Assembly: GCA_012515445.1 (NCBI GenBank)
Contig: JAAYYI010000004.1
Coordinates: forward strand, 21,363 to 85,362
Origin: Candidatus Bathyarchaeota archaeon
Lineage (GTDB): Archaea; Thermoproteota; Bathyarchaeia; Bathyarchaeales; Bathycorpusculaceae
Direction: 5' to 3'
DNA length: 64,000 bases
Shown here: piece after piece, positions 40,456 through 48,325 of the stretch
Layout: each line of letters opens with the position of its first letter
How positions within the stretch are numbered: the first letter of the stretch is position 1
Notes under the pieces: generated by a model
Told to the model about the DNA's origin: nothing
Databases searched by the model: none
Seen by the model: the letters and a program-made list of their open reading frames with translations, nothing else
Position numbers and translations under genes: made by a program

Positions 40456-41406
40456 TTAGCTTTCAAGTTTAACAGCCATATTCTTAGCCGACGACTGCAA
40501 AGCTGCCGTCGCAACTTCCAGCGCCTTAACGCCGTCTTCACCTGTCACTATGGGCGTGGTTGTTTTGTTGATGCAGTCGACGAAGTGCTGCAGTTCAGCT
40601 TTTAGTGGTTCCTGGAATGCCAATCTTGGTTGTACCGTCTGTGCTTTCTCTTCTACCGTGAGTTCCTGTGTATTGTAGTCTAGTTTCATTATGGCTTCTG
40701 TGCCTGTGGCGATTAGTGTGCGGGTTTTGTAGGGTGTTAGCCAGTTTGATTCGATGAAGGCGGTTTCTCCGTCAGCGTATGTTAGCATGATCTGTGCGTA
40801 GTCCTCAAATTTCTGGATGCGTTTGCTGCCCATCTTGGCGTAGACGCTTACGGGGTCTTGCTTGGATATGAAGCGCATTACGTCTATATCGTGTATGGCG
40901 GTGTCTTTTACGACTCCGACGTCGCCTATGCGTTCGGGCCACTGGGAGACGCGTTTGGCTGTTACGCTGACTAGGTCGCCGATTTTTTTGTTCTCAACCG
41001 ACTGGCGGATGTGCTGTAAGCCGGGTATGAAGCGCATCAGAAAGCCTACGGTTAGGTGCAATCCGTTTTCTTCTGCGGTTTTTACGAGTTGGCGTGCTTG
41101 GTCTGGGGTGGTGGACATTGGTTTTTCTACGAGTACATGTTTGCCTGCGTTCAGGGCTTTACTTGCTTCTTGATAGAGGATTGTTGACCATGTGCATACG
41201 TTAACGGCTTGTATGTCTTTGTTTTTTAGCATCTCGGTGCTGTCGCTGTAGGGTTTTGCTCCGTATTGGTCAGCCATGGCTTTGGCGCGGTCTGCGTTTA
41301 CGTCGCATACTGCAATTAGCTCTGTTGATGGTAGTTCTTTGTAGACGCGGGCGTGGTTTTTGCCCCATTGCCCTGTTCCGATTACTGCAACGCCTATTTT
41401 CGTCAT
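40456..41406 (-). CDS. Gfo/Idh/MocA-family sugar oxidoreductase
   Basis: A 316-residue NAD(P)-dependent dehydrogenase. 'VAVIGTGQWGKNHARVYKEL' is the Rossmann loop, 'GKHVLVEKPMSTTPDQARQL' carries the catalytic EKP lysine, and 'DTAIHDIDVMRFI' provides the substrate-binding His/Asp pair. It probably oxidises a hydroxyl group of a nucleotide sugar, as WbpB does before a DegT-type transamination. It overlaps the upstream dehydrogenase-like gene by 4 bp (ATGA), so the two are coupled. Confidence 0.9.
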   Translation of the reverse strand: MTKIGVAVIGTGQWGKNHARVYKELPSTELIAVCDVNADRAKAMADQYGAKPYSDSTEMLKNKDIQAVNVCTWSTILYQEASKALNAGKHVLVEKPMSTTPDQARQLVKTAEENGLHLTVGFLMRFIPGLQHIRQSVENKKIGDLVSVTAKRVSQWPERIGDVGVVKDTAIHDIDVMRFISKQDPVSVYAKMGSKRIQKFEDYAQIMLTYADGETAFIESNWLTPYKTRTLIATGTEAIMKLDYNTQELTVEEKAQTVQPRLAFQEPLKAELQHFVDCINKTTTPIVTGEDGVKALEVATAALQSSAKNMAVKLES

Positions 41407-42731
41407 TTTTTGTCAGTTCCTCTTCCTAATCCAGTGTATATGAACCCTTCTGTGTCCACCTGTGTTGGGTCAATTCTGCCTACTAAATCCACTACAGCGG
41501 CAGGCGACTTAACTAAAGCTTTTAACTTTTTGAGGTTTACATGGCTGTATTGTTCGCTGTCGGATAATAGTACGATGCAGTCAGCGCCCTCTACTGCCTC
41601 ATTTAGGCTGCTTTTAACGTCGCCTAATTCCGAGTTTCCCTTCTTAGCGGTTGGGTTGTACTGGGTTATTTTTGCGCCTTTCTGCTCAAGCATCTTCACA
41701 AATAAGCCTGAACCGGAATCTGGAATAACTGGGCCTAAAACCGCCACCTTGGAGCGCCGTATTGATTTGTTGCATCGCTTAAGCCCTTCAATTGCTAAAT
41801 TCGCTGCGTGACGCACTATGTCCTCGTTGATTTGTCTAGCTAAGGTGGTCAGCCTGAGTTTAGCGTTGATGTTTTCGGCAGCGTCCATTAAGAGGTATGC
41901 TTGGTTTTTGTTTTCTTCCTCTGCGATTGTTGGGTGGAATTCAGTGCTGTTTAGGTTAAGTGCATCTAGCACTTTGAAGTAGTCGATTTTTGCATTTTCG
42001 CAGAAGACTGATAACTCGTTGGCGAGTGCGGTTGTTGTATCCTGCTTGGCGACTTCGAATAGTGCTGCTGCCTCTGCGGTTCTCAAGTCGCTGACTTCTT
42101 TCACTTTTTTGGTAATTGTTACGAGGATAGTGGCTGCTGCTTTGAGGCTGACTTCGTCAGTGGCTGCTATTTTCAGCTCCAAATCTGCTGATGCAACACC
42201 AGTGTTCAGTATGGGGCTGTAGGCTAAGGCGAAGTCTTTGCCTGCTTTTAATCCAGATGCATTCTCAAGCGCCTCTTTTAGGGTGCCCTCCATGAAGTTC
42301 AATCCAGCGATTCCACCGTAAATTACCAGTACACCGGAATGGATAGCGGCTCCAATCTGCTTACAGATGTTTGCAACACCGGTACAATCGTTGTTTTTCT
42401 GCTCATCGATTTTTGCAGTAATTGCCACTACTATAATATCGCTTTTTGCTACCGCCTTTTTTAGTTCGCTAGTCACATCGATTTTTTCTGCGGCGATGTG
42501 GCTTTTAAGTTTAGTTTGAGCTTCTGGCATTGCAAAGGCTGTTTTTCCCCTTGCCGCCTTCTTAACCACTGATGCATCTGAGTCTGTACATAATACATTG
42601 AAGCCTGCGTCGGCGAATGCATTAGCGTAAAAGATTCCTTTGTGCCCGCAGCCTACAACGGCAACACTATATTTTGAGCGTTTCTCGTCAGTATCAACGT
42701 CTGTGGGTTTTAAGTGTAGAACCGGGGGCAC
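41403..42731 (-). CDS. Nucleotide-sugar dehydrogenase-like protein lacking the catalytic cysteine
   Basis: A 442-residue protein with three-domain UDP-sugar dehydrogenase architecture: a Rossmann domain ('SVAVVGCGHKGIFYANAFAD'), a central helical domain and a C-terminal UDP-binding domain ('RRSKVAVLGPVIPDSGSGLF', 'ADCIVLLSDSEQYSHVNLKK', 'VVDLVGRIDP'). In active UDP-Glc, UDP-GlcNAc or UDP-ManNAc dehydrogenases the central domain ends with G-x-C-x-P; here the equivalent stretch reads 'EFHPTIAEEENKNQAYLL', with no cysteine. It may be inactive, regulatory or work on a different reaction. GTG start. First gene translated with the oxidoreductase. Confidence 0.8.
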   Translation of the reverse strand: MPPVLHLKPTDVDTDEKRSKYSVAVVGCGHKGIFYANAFADAGFNVLCTDSDASVVKKAARGKTAFAMPEAQTKLKSHIAAEKIDVTSELKKAVAKSDIIVVAITAKIDEQKNNDCTGVANICKQIGAAIHSGVLVIYGGIAGLNFMEGTLKEALENASGLKAGKDFALAYSPILNTGVASADLELKIAATDEVSLKAAATILVTITKKVKEVSDLRTAEAAALFEVAKQDTTTALANELSVFCENAKIDYFKVLDALNLNSTEFHPTIAEEENKNQAYLLMDAAENINAKLRLTTLARQINEDIVRHAANLAIEGLKRCNKSIRRSKVAVLGPVIPDSGSGLFVKMLEQKGAKITQYNPTAKKGNSELGDVKSSLNEAVEGADCIVLLSDSEQYSHVNLKKLKALVKSPAAVVDLVGRIDPTQVDTEGFIYTGLGRGTDKK

Positions 42732-42756
42732 GAATACTCCTCAAGCTTGCAGAGGC

Positions 42757-44124
42757 CTATATGGTTGCTAAGAGTTTTTCAAGCAGAGCGGTGTAGTCCT
42801 CAACGAGCTTTAAGGCTTTCTCTTGGTTCTTGGCTTCAGCGTAAAGCCTGAAGACTGGTTCGGTGCCGCTTGGTCGGATCAATATGGCGGATGCGTCTTT
42901 AAACCAGATTTTGACGCCGTCGATTGTACTGACGTTTTCGTGTTTGACTTCTTCGTAAATCAACTTAAGCAGGGGTTCTTTTTTATCGTTTGAGAGTTCT
43001 ATTTTGCCTTTCTCGATGAAGTACTGTGGCTCTTCAGCGACGAGTTCAGCTAGTGACTTACCTGTTTCCGCCATAATATCCAGTAATAACGTACATGTCA
43101 TTGCGCCGTCTCGTACGGCTTGATGTGGGCGATAGAATATGCCGCCGTTTTCTTCTCCGCCGAGGTTTGCGCCTTCTGCCTTCATGGTCTGAGAGACGGT
43201 TACGCTGCCTACTTTTGTCCAGATCAGTTGTCCTTTGTAGGCTTCAGCGGTGTCTTTGATGAGTGTGGATGAGCTGACTGGCGTGACGATTTTTGCACCC
43301 GGGTTCTTGAGGAGGTACTGTTTTATGACTACCGCGAAGGTTTTGTCACCCCAGTAGATTATGCCGTCTTCGCCGCAGAATATTGAGCGGTCTGCGTCGC
43401 CGTCGAATGCTATGCCCATGTCTGCGTGGACGGCTTTTACTACTGCTGAGAGGTCGCCGAGGCTTTCTGGTCTTGGCTCAGGTAGTCTACCTGGGAATGT
43501 GCCGTCGATGTTGGCGTTTATGGTTGTTACTTTACAACCTATCTCGCGGAGGAGCAGTGGCAGGGCGATGCCGCCGACGCTGTTAGCTGCATCAACCACG
43601 ACGTGGTAATGTTTGGCTGCGATTTTTTGTAGGTTAACATGCTTCTTTATTGCATCCTTGTATTCTGTGTTGATGTTGGGTAACTCAGTTTTGCTGCCAA
43701 GCTGGTCCCATGCTGCGTAGACGATTTTGTTTTCGAAGTATATGCTTTCGATTTCTGCTTCCTGCTCGTGGCTGGTTTCGATGCCGTCGCTCCAGATCAC
43801 TTTGATACCGTTATACTCTGGCGGGTTATGAGATGCGGATATAATGATGCCGCCGTCCATGTTGTGGTTTTTAGTGGCGAATTGGATTGCGGGGGTTGAA
43901 GCCATACCTGCGGTGTAAACGTTGCATCCAGCCGCCATTAATCCTGAGGTGACGGCTTTGGCGAACATGGGTCCGCTGGTGCGTGCGTCGTAGCCGATGA
44001 TTACGTTTTTGCCTCTACCGAAGAAGGTTCCGATGGATGCGCCAAGCTTAATGGCCATTTCAGGTGTTAATTCAACGTTAACTACTCCGCGAACGCCGTT
44101 TGTTCCAAAAAGTTTTGTACTCAT
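42757..44124 (-). CDS. glmM: Phosphoglucosamine mutase/phosphomannomutase family
   Basis: A 455-residue alpha-D-phosphohexomutase. The phosphoserine loop is 'GGIIISASHNPPEYNGIKVI', the metal loop is 'MGIAFDGDADRSIFCGEDGI', the sugar-binding loop is 'LGGEENGGIFYRPHQAVRDG', and the phosphate loop near the C-terminus is 'ILIRPSGTEPVFRLYAEA'. The archaeal 'FGTNGVRGVVN' start is typical of GlmM, which makes GlcN-1-P for UDP-GlcNAc. It precedes the dehydrogenase-like gene by 26 bp and is probably co-transcribed with it. Confidence 0.9.
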   Translation of the reverse strand: MSTKLFGTNGVRGVVNVELTPEMAIKLGASIGTFFGRGKNVIIGYDARTSGPMFAKAVTSGLMAAGCNVYTAGMASTPAIQFATKNHNMDGGIIISASHNPPEYNGIKVIWSDGIETSHEQEAEIESIYFENKIVYAAWDQLGSKTELPNINTEYKDAIKKHVNLQKIAAKHYHVVVDAANSVGGIALPLLLREIGCKVTTINANIDGTFPGRLPEPRPESLGDLSAVVKAVHADMGIAFDGDADRSIFCGEDGIIYWGDKTFAVVIKQYLLKNPGAKIVTPVSSSTLIKDTAEAYKGQLIWTKVGSVTVSQTMKAEGANLGGEENGGIFYRPHQAVRDGAMTCTLLLDIMAETGKSLAELVAEEPQYFIEKGKIELSNDKKEPLLKLIYEEVKHENVSTIDGVKIWFKDASAILIRPSGTEPVFRLYAEAKNQEKALKLVEDYTALLEKLLATI

Positions 44125-44192
44125 ATGGTTTCAACCCGTGATCAATAACTGTTCGTACCCTACTATCTGCAGGCTTCGGTTTTAAAAGTTTT

Positions 44193-45248
44193 TCAAGCTA
44201 TCTCTTTAGCTGGACACACCGACATGTTTTCATTTAGGTTAACGTTGTCGCGGATTTTGGATTGGTCGCCGACGATGCAGCCTTTTTCTAGTTTGGCGTT
44301 TTTACCTACTTGTACGCCTTCGCCGACTATTGCGCCTTCTATGATGGCTCCGTCGCTGATTTCTACGTCTGGGAAGATCACGGAGTTTGATATTGTGACG
44401 TTTTTGCCGATTTTGACGTTTTTACCTATGATTGCGTAGGGGCCGATGAGGGATTTTTCGCCTATGCAGATGCCTTTGTCGAAGGCGACTGGGTGGCTGA
44501 CTTTGAAGCCGTCTGGTTTTGGCTTCTCAAGTGTGCTGCCGATTGTATCTAGTACTGTCTTGTTTGCTTGAAGGTACTCTTGGGGTTTGCCGATGTCCAT
44601 CCATAAGCCGTTGATGCGGCAGCCTACGAGTTTTCCTGCTTTGACTAGCTGGGGGAAGACTTCGCGTTCGATGCTACAGGCTTTGCCCTTTGAGATGTAA
44701 TCGAAGATTTCTGGGCTTAGGACGTATGCGCCTGCGTTGATGAGGTTGCTTGGTTCTTGGCCTTTAGGTGGTTTCTCGACGAAGCGTTTGATGGTGTCGC
44801 CTTGGAGTTCTACTACGCCGAAGCTGCAGGGATCCTTTACGCAGCATAGTGCCATGGTTGCTATTGCGCCGTTTTTATTGTGTGTCTCTATGAGTTTCTT
44901 GTAGTCTATGTCAGCGAATATGTCTCCGTTCAGTACGATGAATGGTTCTTTTCGGCCGAGTAGTTTCTGAGCTTTCTTGATTGGTCCGCCTGTTCCAAGA
45001 GGCTTCTTTGGTGGGTCAATGGAGAACCTGACTTTTAAGCCACATTTAGGGGGTTTCTGGTTGCGGATGTGGAATTGTGTTAATGCGTTGACTGCTAGGA
45101 TGGCTTCGGTTACGCCGTTTTCTGCTAAGCCTTCAAATATCCATTGGAGGAGTGGTTTGTTGACGATGGGGAAGAGTGTTTTTGGTCGTGCGCAACTGAG
45201 TGGTCTTAGTCTTGTTGCGAAGCCTCCTGCTAATATCAACGCCTTCAC
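44193..45248 (-). CDS. Sugar-1-phosphate nucleotidyltransferase with left-handed beta-helix
   Basis: A 351-residue enzyme that activates a sugar phosphate with NTP. The N-terminal catalytic domain shows 'MKALILAGGFATRLRPLSCA', 'KPLGTGGPIKKAQKLLG', 'FIVLNGDIFADIDYKKLI' and 'FVEKPPKG'. From about residue 250 it has hexapeptide repeats ('GICIGEKSLIGPYAIIGKNV', 'KIGKNVTISNSVIFPD'), a left-handed beta-helix as in GMPP/GlmU-like proteins. GDP-mannose or UDP-GlcNAc synthesis are the main candidates. No separate acetyltransferase domain is visible. First gene of the nucleotide-sugar operon. Confidence 0.88.
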   Translation of the reverse strand: MKALILAGGFATRLRPLSCARPKTLFPIVNKPLLQWIFEGLAENGVTEAILAVNALTQFHIRNQKPPKCGLKVRFSIDPPKKPLGTGGPIKKAQKLLGRKEPFIVLNGDIFADIDYKKLIETHNKNGAIATMALCCVKDPCSFGVVELQGDTIKRFVEKPPKGQEPSNLINAGAYVLSPEIFDYISKGKACSIEREVFPQLVKAGKLVGCRINGLWMDIGKPQEYLQANKTVLDTIGSTLEKPKPDGFKVSHPVAFDKGICIGEKSLIGPYAIIGKNVKIGKNVTISNSVIFPDVEISDGAIIEGAIVGEGVQVGKNAKLEKGCIVGDQSKIRDNVNLNENMSVCPAKEIA

Positions 45249-45399
45249 ATGGTCACCTTTTTGTTGAGTAGTGTAATCAGTGTTTTTTATATAAAGAAGT
45301 ATGGGAGAAGCAACCGATAAAGCGGTGAAGCTATACTATAACAGTAACTTAATTCTCGTTTTTTATTCGATATAGGGTGTTTTTGGTTGGTTTCAGTGT

Positions 45400-45470
45400 T
45401 TGCTCTCAATGTACTCCCCTCCCTCTATAAGAAGGCGGGCGACTGCCCAAGTAGCAACCTGTTAGCACTT
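45400..45470 (+). repeat. C-rich/CTATAAG element, copy G
   Basis: Reads TTGCTCTCAATG, TACTCCCCTCCCTCTATAAG, then GAAGGCGGGCG and GCCCAAGTAGCAACC. The start matches copies A and C (TTGCTCTC), and the end resembles CAAGTAT plus TTCAAC in copy D. It lies in the divergent spacer between the nucleotidyltransferase and superoxide dismutase. Confidence 0.55.
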
Positions 45471-45485
45471 AAGTTCTATAAGCAA

Positions 45486-45532
45486 AGTATATATGCCGAA
45501 TTTTTCTTTTGAAAGGGTAGCACTTTGGTGAT
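45486..45532 (+). promoter_or_regulatory. Superoxide dismutase promoter and ribosome-binding site
   Basis: AGTATATATG (45486-45495) is a clear TATA box. Transcription should begin about 25 bp further on, giving a short leader that contains GGTGAT (45527-45532), a perfect complement to the ATCACC of the archaeal 16S 3' end, four bases before the ATG. Confidence 0.55.
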
Positions 45533-45535
45533 TTT

Positions 45536-46171
45536 ATGGAAAAAATAAAAACCTTTACGTTACCTAAACTACCCTACGACTACAACGCATTAGCACCCTA
45601 CATCTCGGAGGAGCAGCTCAAACTCCACCATGACAAGCACCACCAAGCCTACGTCAACGCAGCCAACGCATTACTAGCAAGATTAGATGAAGCGACCAAG
45701 GAATCCTCACAGGTTGATTACTGGGTGTCCTACGGATACGTCAAAGCCTTCGCGAAAGAACTGGCGTTCAACGTCGGCGGCCACATGCTGCATAGTATCT
45801 TCTGGGATAACATGGCGCCCGCAGGCAAAGGCGGCGGAGGAGCCCCAACAGGAGCCATCGCGGAACTGATAAACAGCAACTTTGGCAGCTTTGAAACCTT
45901 CAAGAAACTGTTCAGCAACACCGCAGTAAGCACCGAAGGCTCAGGCTGGGCGGCACTCGCAGTTCACCCATGCATCGGCAGAGCCATGATAATGCAGATC
46001 GAAAAACACAACATCAACGTTTTCCCCAACTTCACAGTCGTAATGGCGCTTGATGTCTGGGAACACGCCTACTATGTTGACTACAAGAATGACCGCGCTA
46101 AATTCGTGGAAGCATTCTGGAATGTGGTCAACTGGGATAGAATCAACAAGAACATAGCTCTTGTGAAATAA
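45536..46171 (+). CDS. sod: Superoxide dismutase (Fe/Mn)
   Basis: A 211-residue enzyme that converts superoxide to oxygen and hydrogen peroxide. Metal ligands by alignment: His31 ('LKLHHDKHHQAYV'), His86 ('GGHMLHSIFWDNM'), Asp173 and His177 ('ALDVWEHAYYVDYKNDRAKF'). Cytoplasmic; no signal peptide. Fe or Mn cannot be told apart safely by eye. It has its own TATA box and Shine-Dalgarno, which supports independent expression, perhaps under oxygen stress. Confidence 0.96.
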   Translation: MEKIKTFTLPKLPYDYNALAPYISEEQLKLHHDKHHQAYVNAANALLARLDEATKESSQVDYWVSYGYVKAFAKELAFNVGGHMLHSIFWDNMAPAGKGGGGAPTGAIAELINSNFGSFETFKKLFSNTAVSTEGSGWAALAVHPCIGRAMIMQIEKHNINVFPNFTVVMALDVWEHAYYVDYKNDRAKFVEAFWNVVNWDRINKNIALVK

Positions 46172-46182
46172 ACTGAAAAGTG

Positions 46183-46207
46183 CTGACCGGTGGGTCAGTT
46201 TCTTTTA
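46183..46207 (+). terminator. Terminator-like hairpin after superoxide dismutase
   Basis: CTGACC, loop GGTG, GGTCAG, followed by TTTCTTTT. It lies between the convergent stops of sod and the Alba-like gene and is the clearest stem-plus-T-run terminator in the window. Confidence 0.5.
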
Positions 46208-46879
46208 CTATTTTTTGTTAGGGTTAATTGAGGATATTTCTTTTAGAATAGCTAGCTGCCGTTTGGTGTAGTGTTTGGATATGCCTTTCTGCAGGTAGAT
46301 GGAGACGGCTGCTATGCTTTTGGTTGGGTCGTCACGCATCGTTATAGAGTAGAGGTGGAATAGTTTTATGCCGACTGGGTCTTTGGAGATTTGCCCGCTT
46401 GACAGCTTCAAGGCGAGGGCGATGGCGTCGTTTATGGAGCCGCCTGCCGCTGCAATTTTGATCTTGTCGAACTTGACGAGCTTCAGCAGGCTTATGGTGA
46501 TTAATCGCTCGAAACTGGATGCCCTGCTCACACTCACTGTTTGGTCGGCGTCAGTCATGGTTTTGTCTTCCTGAGCAGCCAGCATCGTGTACTCGCCTGC
46601 CATCTTCTGCGTTAAATGGGCAGATACAACCGCAGCCCGCCCGAAGCCAGGGAGGTCTATGTCGGCGATGTCGATGTCGTCAACGTGCACTTTGGCGATT
46701 TCTGTTGCCATATTTACTGATGAGCAGGCAAGAAACAGTGCTTCGTTTAATCCGACGACGTTCACTTCGCCTGTTTCCATGATTCCAGCGATTATGCCCT
46801 CCACTACATCGGTGATTTTTGCTGATGCGTCGGATGGCTGTAAGAGTATGATTTTGCCGGTGACTTCATTTTGACTCAT
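46208..46879 (-). CDS. Protein with two apparent Alba-like domains
   Basis: A 223-residue protein. Residues about 6-75 ('TGKIILLQPSDASAKITDVV', 'EVNVVGLNEALFLACSSVNM', 'VHVDDIDIADI') follow the Alba strand-helix-strand pattern, and residues about 120-215 ('FERLITISLLKLVKFDKIKI', 'AAAGGSINDAIALALKL', 'RDDPTKSIAAVSIYLQKG') repeat it. Alba proteins bind DNA and RNA as dimers of about 95 residues; a tandem version would act as a built-in dimer. The basic residues expected on the nucleic-acid face are fewer than in classical Alba, so another role is possible. Assignment is by pattern only. Confidence 0.55.
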   Translation of the reverse strand: MSQNEVTGKIILLQPSDASAKITDVVEGIIAGIMETGEVNVVGLNEALFLACSSVNMATEIAKVHVDDIDIADIDLPGFGRAAVVSAHLTQKMAGEYTMLAAQEDKTMTDADQTVSVSRASSFERLITISLLKLVKFDKIKIAAAGGSINDAIALALKLSSGQISKDPVGIKLFHLYSITMRDDPTKSIAAVSIYLQKGISKHYTKRQLAILKEISSINPNKK

Positions 46880-46933
46880 ATTAGCGCCAATGGTATTTCG
46901 GTGGTCGCGAATATAACACTTGCCAGAATCTGG

Positions 46934-47251
46934 TTAGGGCGGCGGGGTTATTTTGATGGCTTGCGCGGGGCACTGCAACTCGCAGGCTAGGCACTGTATG
47001 CAGTCCTGCTCGCGGGCTGGGTCAGCTTTACGTTGGCTAATTGGGTGTCCGGGCGTGTCAACCATATCGTAGAGGGATACTGGGCAAACGTCGGCGCAGA
47101 CGCCGTCTCCGACGCAGACCTCCCAATCTACCGCGGCGTTTGTTCCGTGGATTCCTAATGTTTCCGGGGGATTAACTGGGCCCCATACTTTGTGGCCATT
47201 ATGTTCGCTGGCTACTTGGCGTTTACTTTGAAAATCAGGGTCAATTGGCAA
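46934..47251 (-). CDS. zfx: Zinc-containing ferredoxin (Sulfolobus type)
   Basis: A 105-residue electron carrier. The N-terminal extension 'EHNGHKVWGPVNPPETLGIH' supplies the histidine zinc ligands and 'KADPAREQD' the aspartate ligand, as in the Sulfolobus protein. Cluster motifs are 'CVGDGVCADVCPV' and 'CIQCLACELQCPA', giving one or two Fe-S clusters. The TTG start (reading PIDPDFQSKRQ) is chosen because Sulfolobus ferredoxin begins at the same point and GGTGAA lies eight bases upstream; a longer frame to 47305 exists but is not conserved. It is probably the acceptor for 2-oxoacid oxidoreductases. Confidence 0.94.
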   Translation of the reverse strand: MPIDPDFQSKRQVASEHNGHKVWGPVNPPETLGIHGTNAAVDWEVCVGDGVCADVCPVSLYDMVDTPGHPISQRKADPAREQDCIQCLACELQCPAQAIKITPPP

Positions 47252-47345
47252 AAACAGTTCACCATAAATAACTGCGTTTATGCGGGGATATAGGTTTTTC
47301 CACAAACCATTTCTTGGGCTGGCGGCTACCTGTACTGTGAGGGTT

Positions 47346-48122
47346 ATGGCTCCATATTATCTGCCTAAAGGTATGCGATACGCAAGGTTGGAGGAGCGCA
47401 AGGAATTCTATACTATGGAATTCAATCTGTCCAGAGTTCAGGACTGGTTTCGTGATAGACAGGGTAGAACAAAGTATGCGGTGATCATTGGCAAGCACAC
47501 ACAAATCTACCCTGAGCAGTACCGAGAAGACGCCGAAACCACCATAATAATCGACGAATACATGAACCTAACCGAAGTACAGAACCAAATCCTTGATTTC
47601 CTGCCTGAAGCCGCCTACTACGACCGCAACCTCTACGGCGCCGAGAACCAAATCATTGGCCAAGAATTAGCTTTCGATTTGGACCCTGAGAACGTAGTCT
47701 GCCCAATCCACGGAACACTCCAGGAAAAGATCGGGCGAGGACAAGGCTTGAGTTTCTGCGAACTCGAACTCGACATTGTGCGCAGGGAAGCCATAGGCCT
47801 CTACGAGTACCTGCAGAAGCGGTATTCTGATTTGAGGGTCGTCTATTCTGGAAGGGGTTTTCATTTGCATGTGCTAGACAAAGACGCTTACGCAATGAGC
47901 ACTGAGGACCGGCTCCGCTTAGCAAGAGAAGCCAAGCAACAAGGCTTCCACATAGATGAATGGGTCACCAGCGGCGAGTACCGCCTCATCCGCTTACCAT
48001 ACAGCCTAAACGGAATAGTCTCGCGGGTGGTGTTGCCTCTGAAAAAGAGTGAACTGGACAGCTTCGACCCCATACGTGACAGCCGATGCCTCCCAAAGTT
48101 TCTAAACCAATCTATTTTTTGA
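47346..48122 (+). CDS. priS: DNA primase small (catalytic) subunit PriS
   Basis: A 258-residue RNA/DNA primase subunit. The catalytic acid pair is in 'ELAFDLDPENV' (Asp111, Asp113) and the nucleotide-binding block is 'VVYSGRGFHLHVLD'. 'RIAR'-like 'EYRLIRLPYSLNGIVSRVV' holds the third catalytic region. Zinc-knuckle candidates are Cys119, His122 and Cys138. The protein is shorter than most archaeal PriS (about 330 or more), lacking much of the C-terminal helical part. The ATG (MAPYYL) with GAGGG just upstream is preferred over a frame extending back to 47280. Confidence 0.93.
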   Translation: MAPYYLPKGMRYARLEERKEFYTMEFNLSRVQDWFRDRQGRTKYAVIIGKHTQIYPEQYREDAETTIIIDEYMNLTEVQNQILDFLPEAAYYDRNLYGAENQIIGQELAFDLDPENVVCPIHGTLQEKIGRGQGLSFCELELDIVRREAIGLYEYLQKRYSDLRVVYSGRGFHLHVLDKDAYAMSTEDRLRLAREAKQQGFHIDEWVTSGEYRLIRLPYSLNGIVSRVVLPLKKSELDSFDPIRDSRCLPKFLNQSIF

Positions 48123-48201
48123 CGGCTTTAGCTTTCTTTTCGCCCTTGCCGTAGTAGGTTTGCTTCTTTTTTTGTTCTTCCGCTGAAGGCTTCTTAGACA
48201 T
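48112..48201 (-). CDS. Possible 29-aa basic microprotein
   Basis: ATG to TAG, 29 residues, very rich in Lys ('KKPSAEEQKKKQTYYGKGEK'). GAGGCG lies seven bases upstream, a good ribosome-binding site. Its end overlaps the last 11 bases of priS on the other strand. The composition is like very small ribosome-associated proteins, but I cannot name a family. Confidence 0.4.
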   Translation of the reverse strand: MSKKPSAEEQKKKQTYYGKGEKKAKAVKK

Positions 48202-48325
48202 ACTATCGCCTCATATCCGGTTAGGCTGCTTACGCTTAAAGGCTTTTTTTAGAGCGGCTTAGGCAATTGAAAGGTTTATTTGACCTCGTTTAGTCATTTA
48301 CCTGTGTATAATTTGAGGCTGTTTT

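Noticed and set aside
47252..47345. Extension of ferredoxin and PriS frames so that they overlap
   Set aside because: The conserved Sulfolobus-type ferredoxin start with GGTGA and the PriS ATG with GAGGG leave a normal 94-bp divergent spacer, so the longer frames are unlikely.
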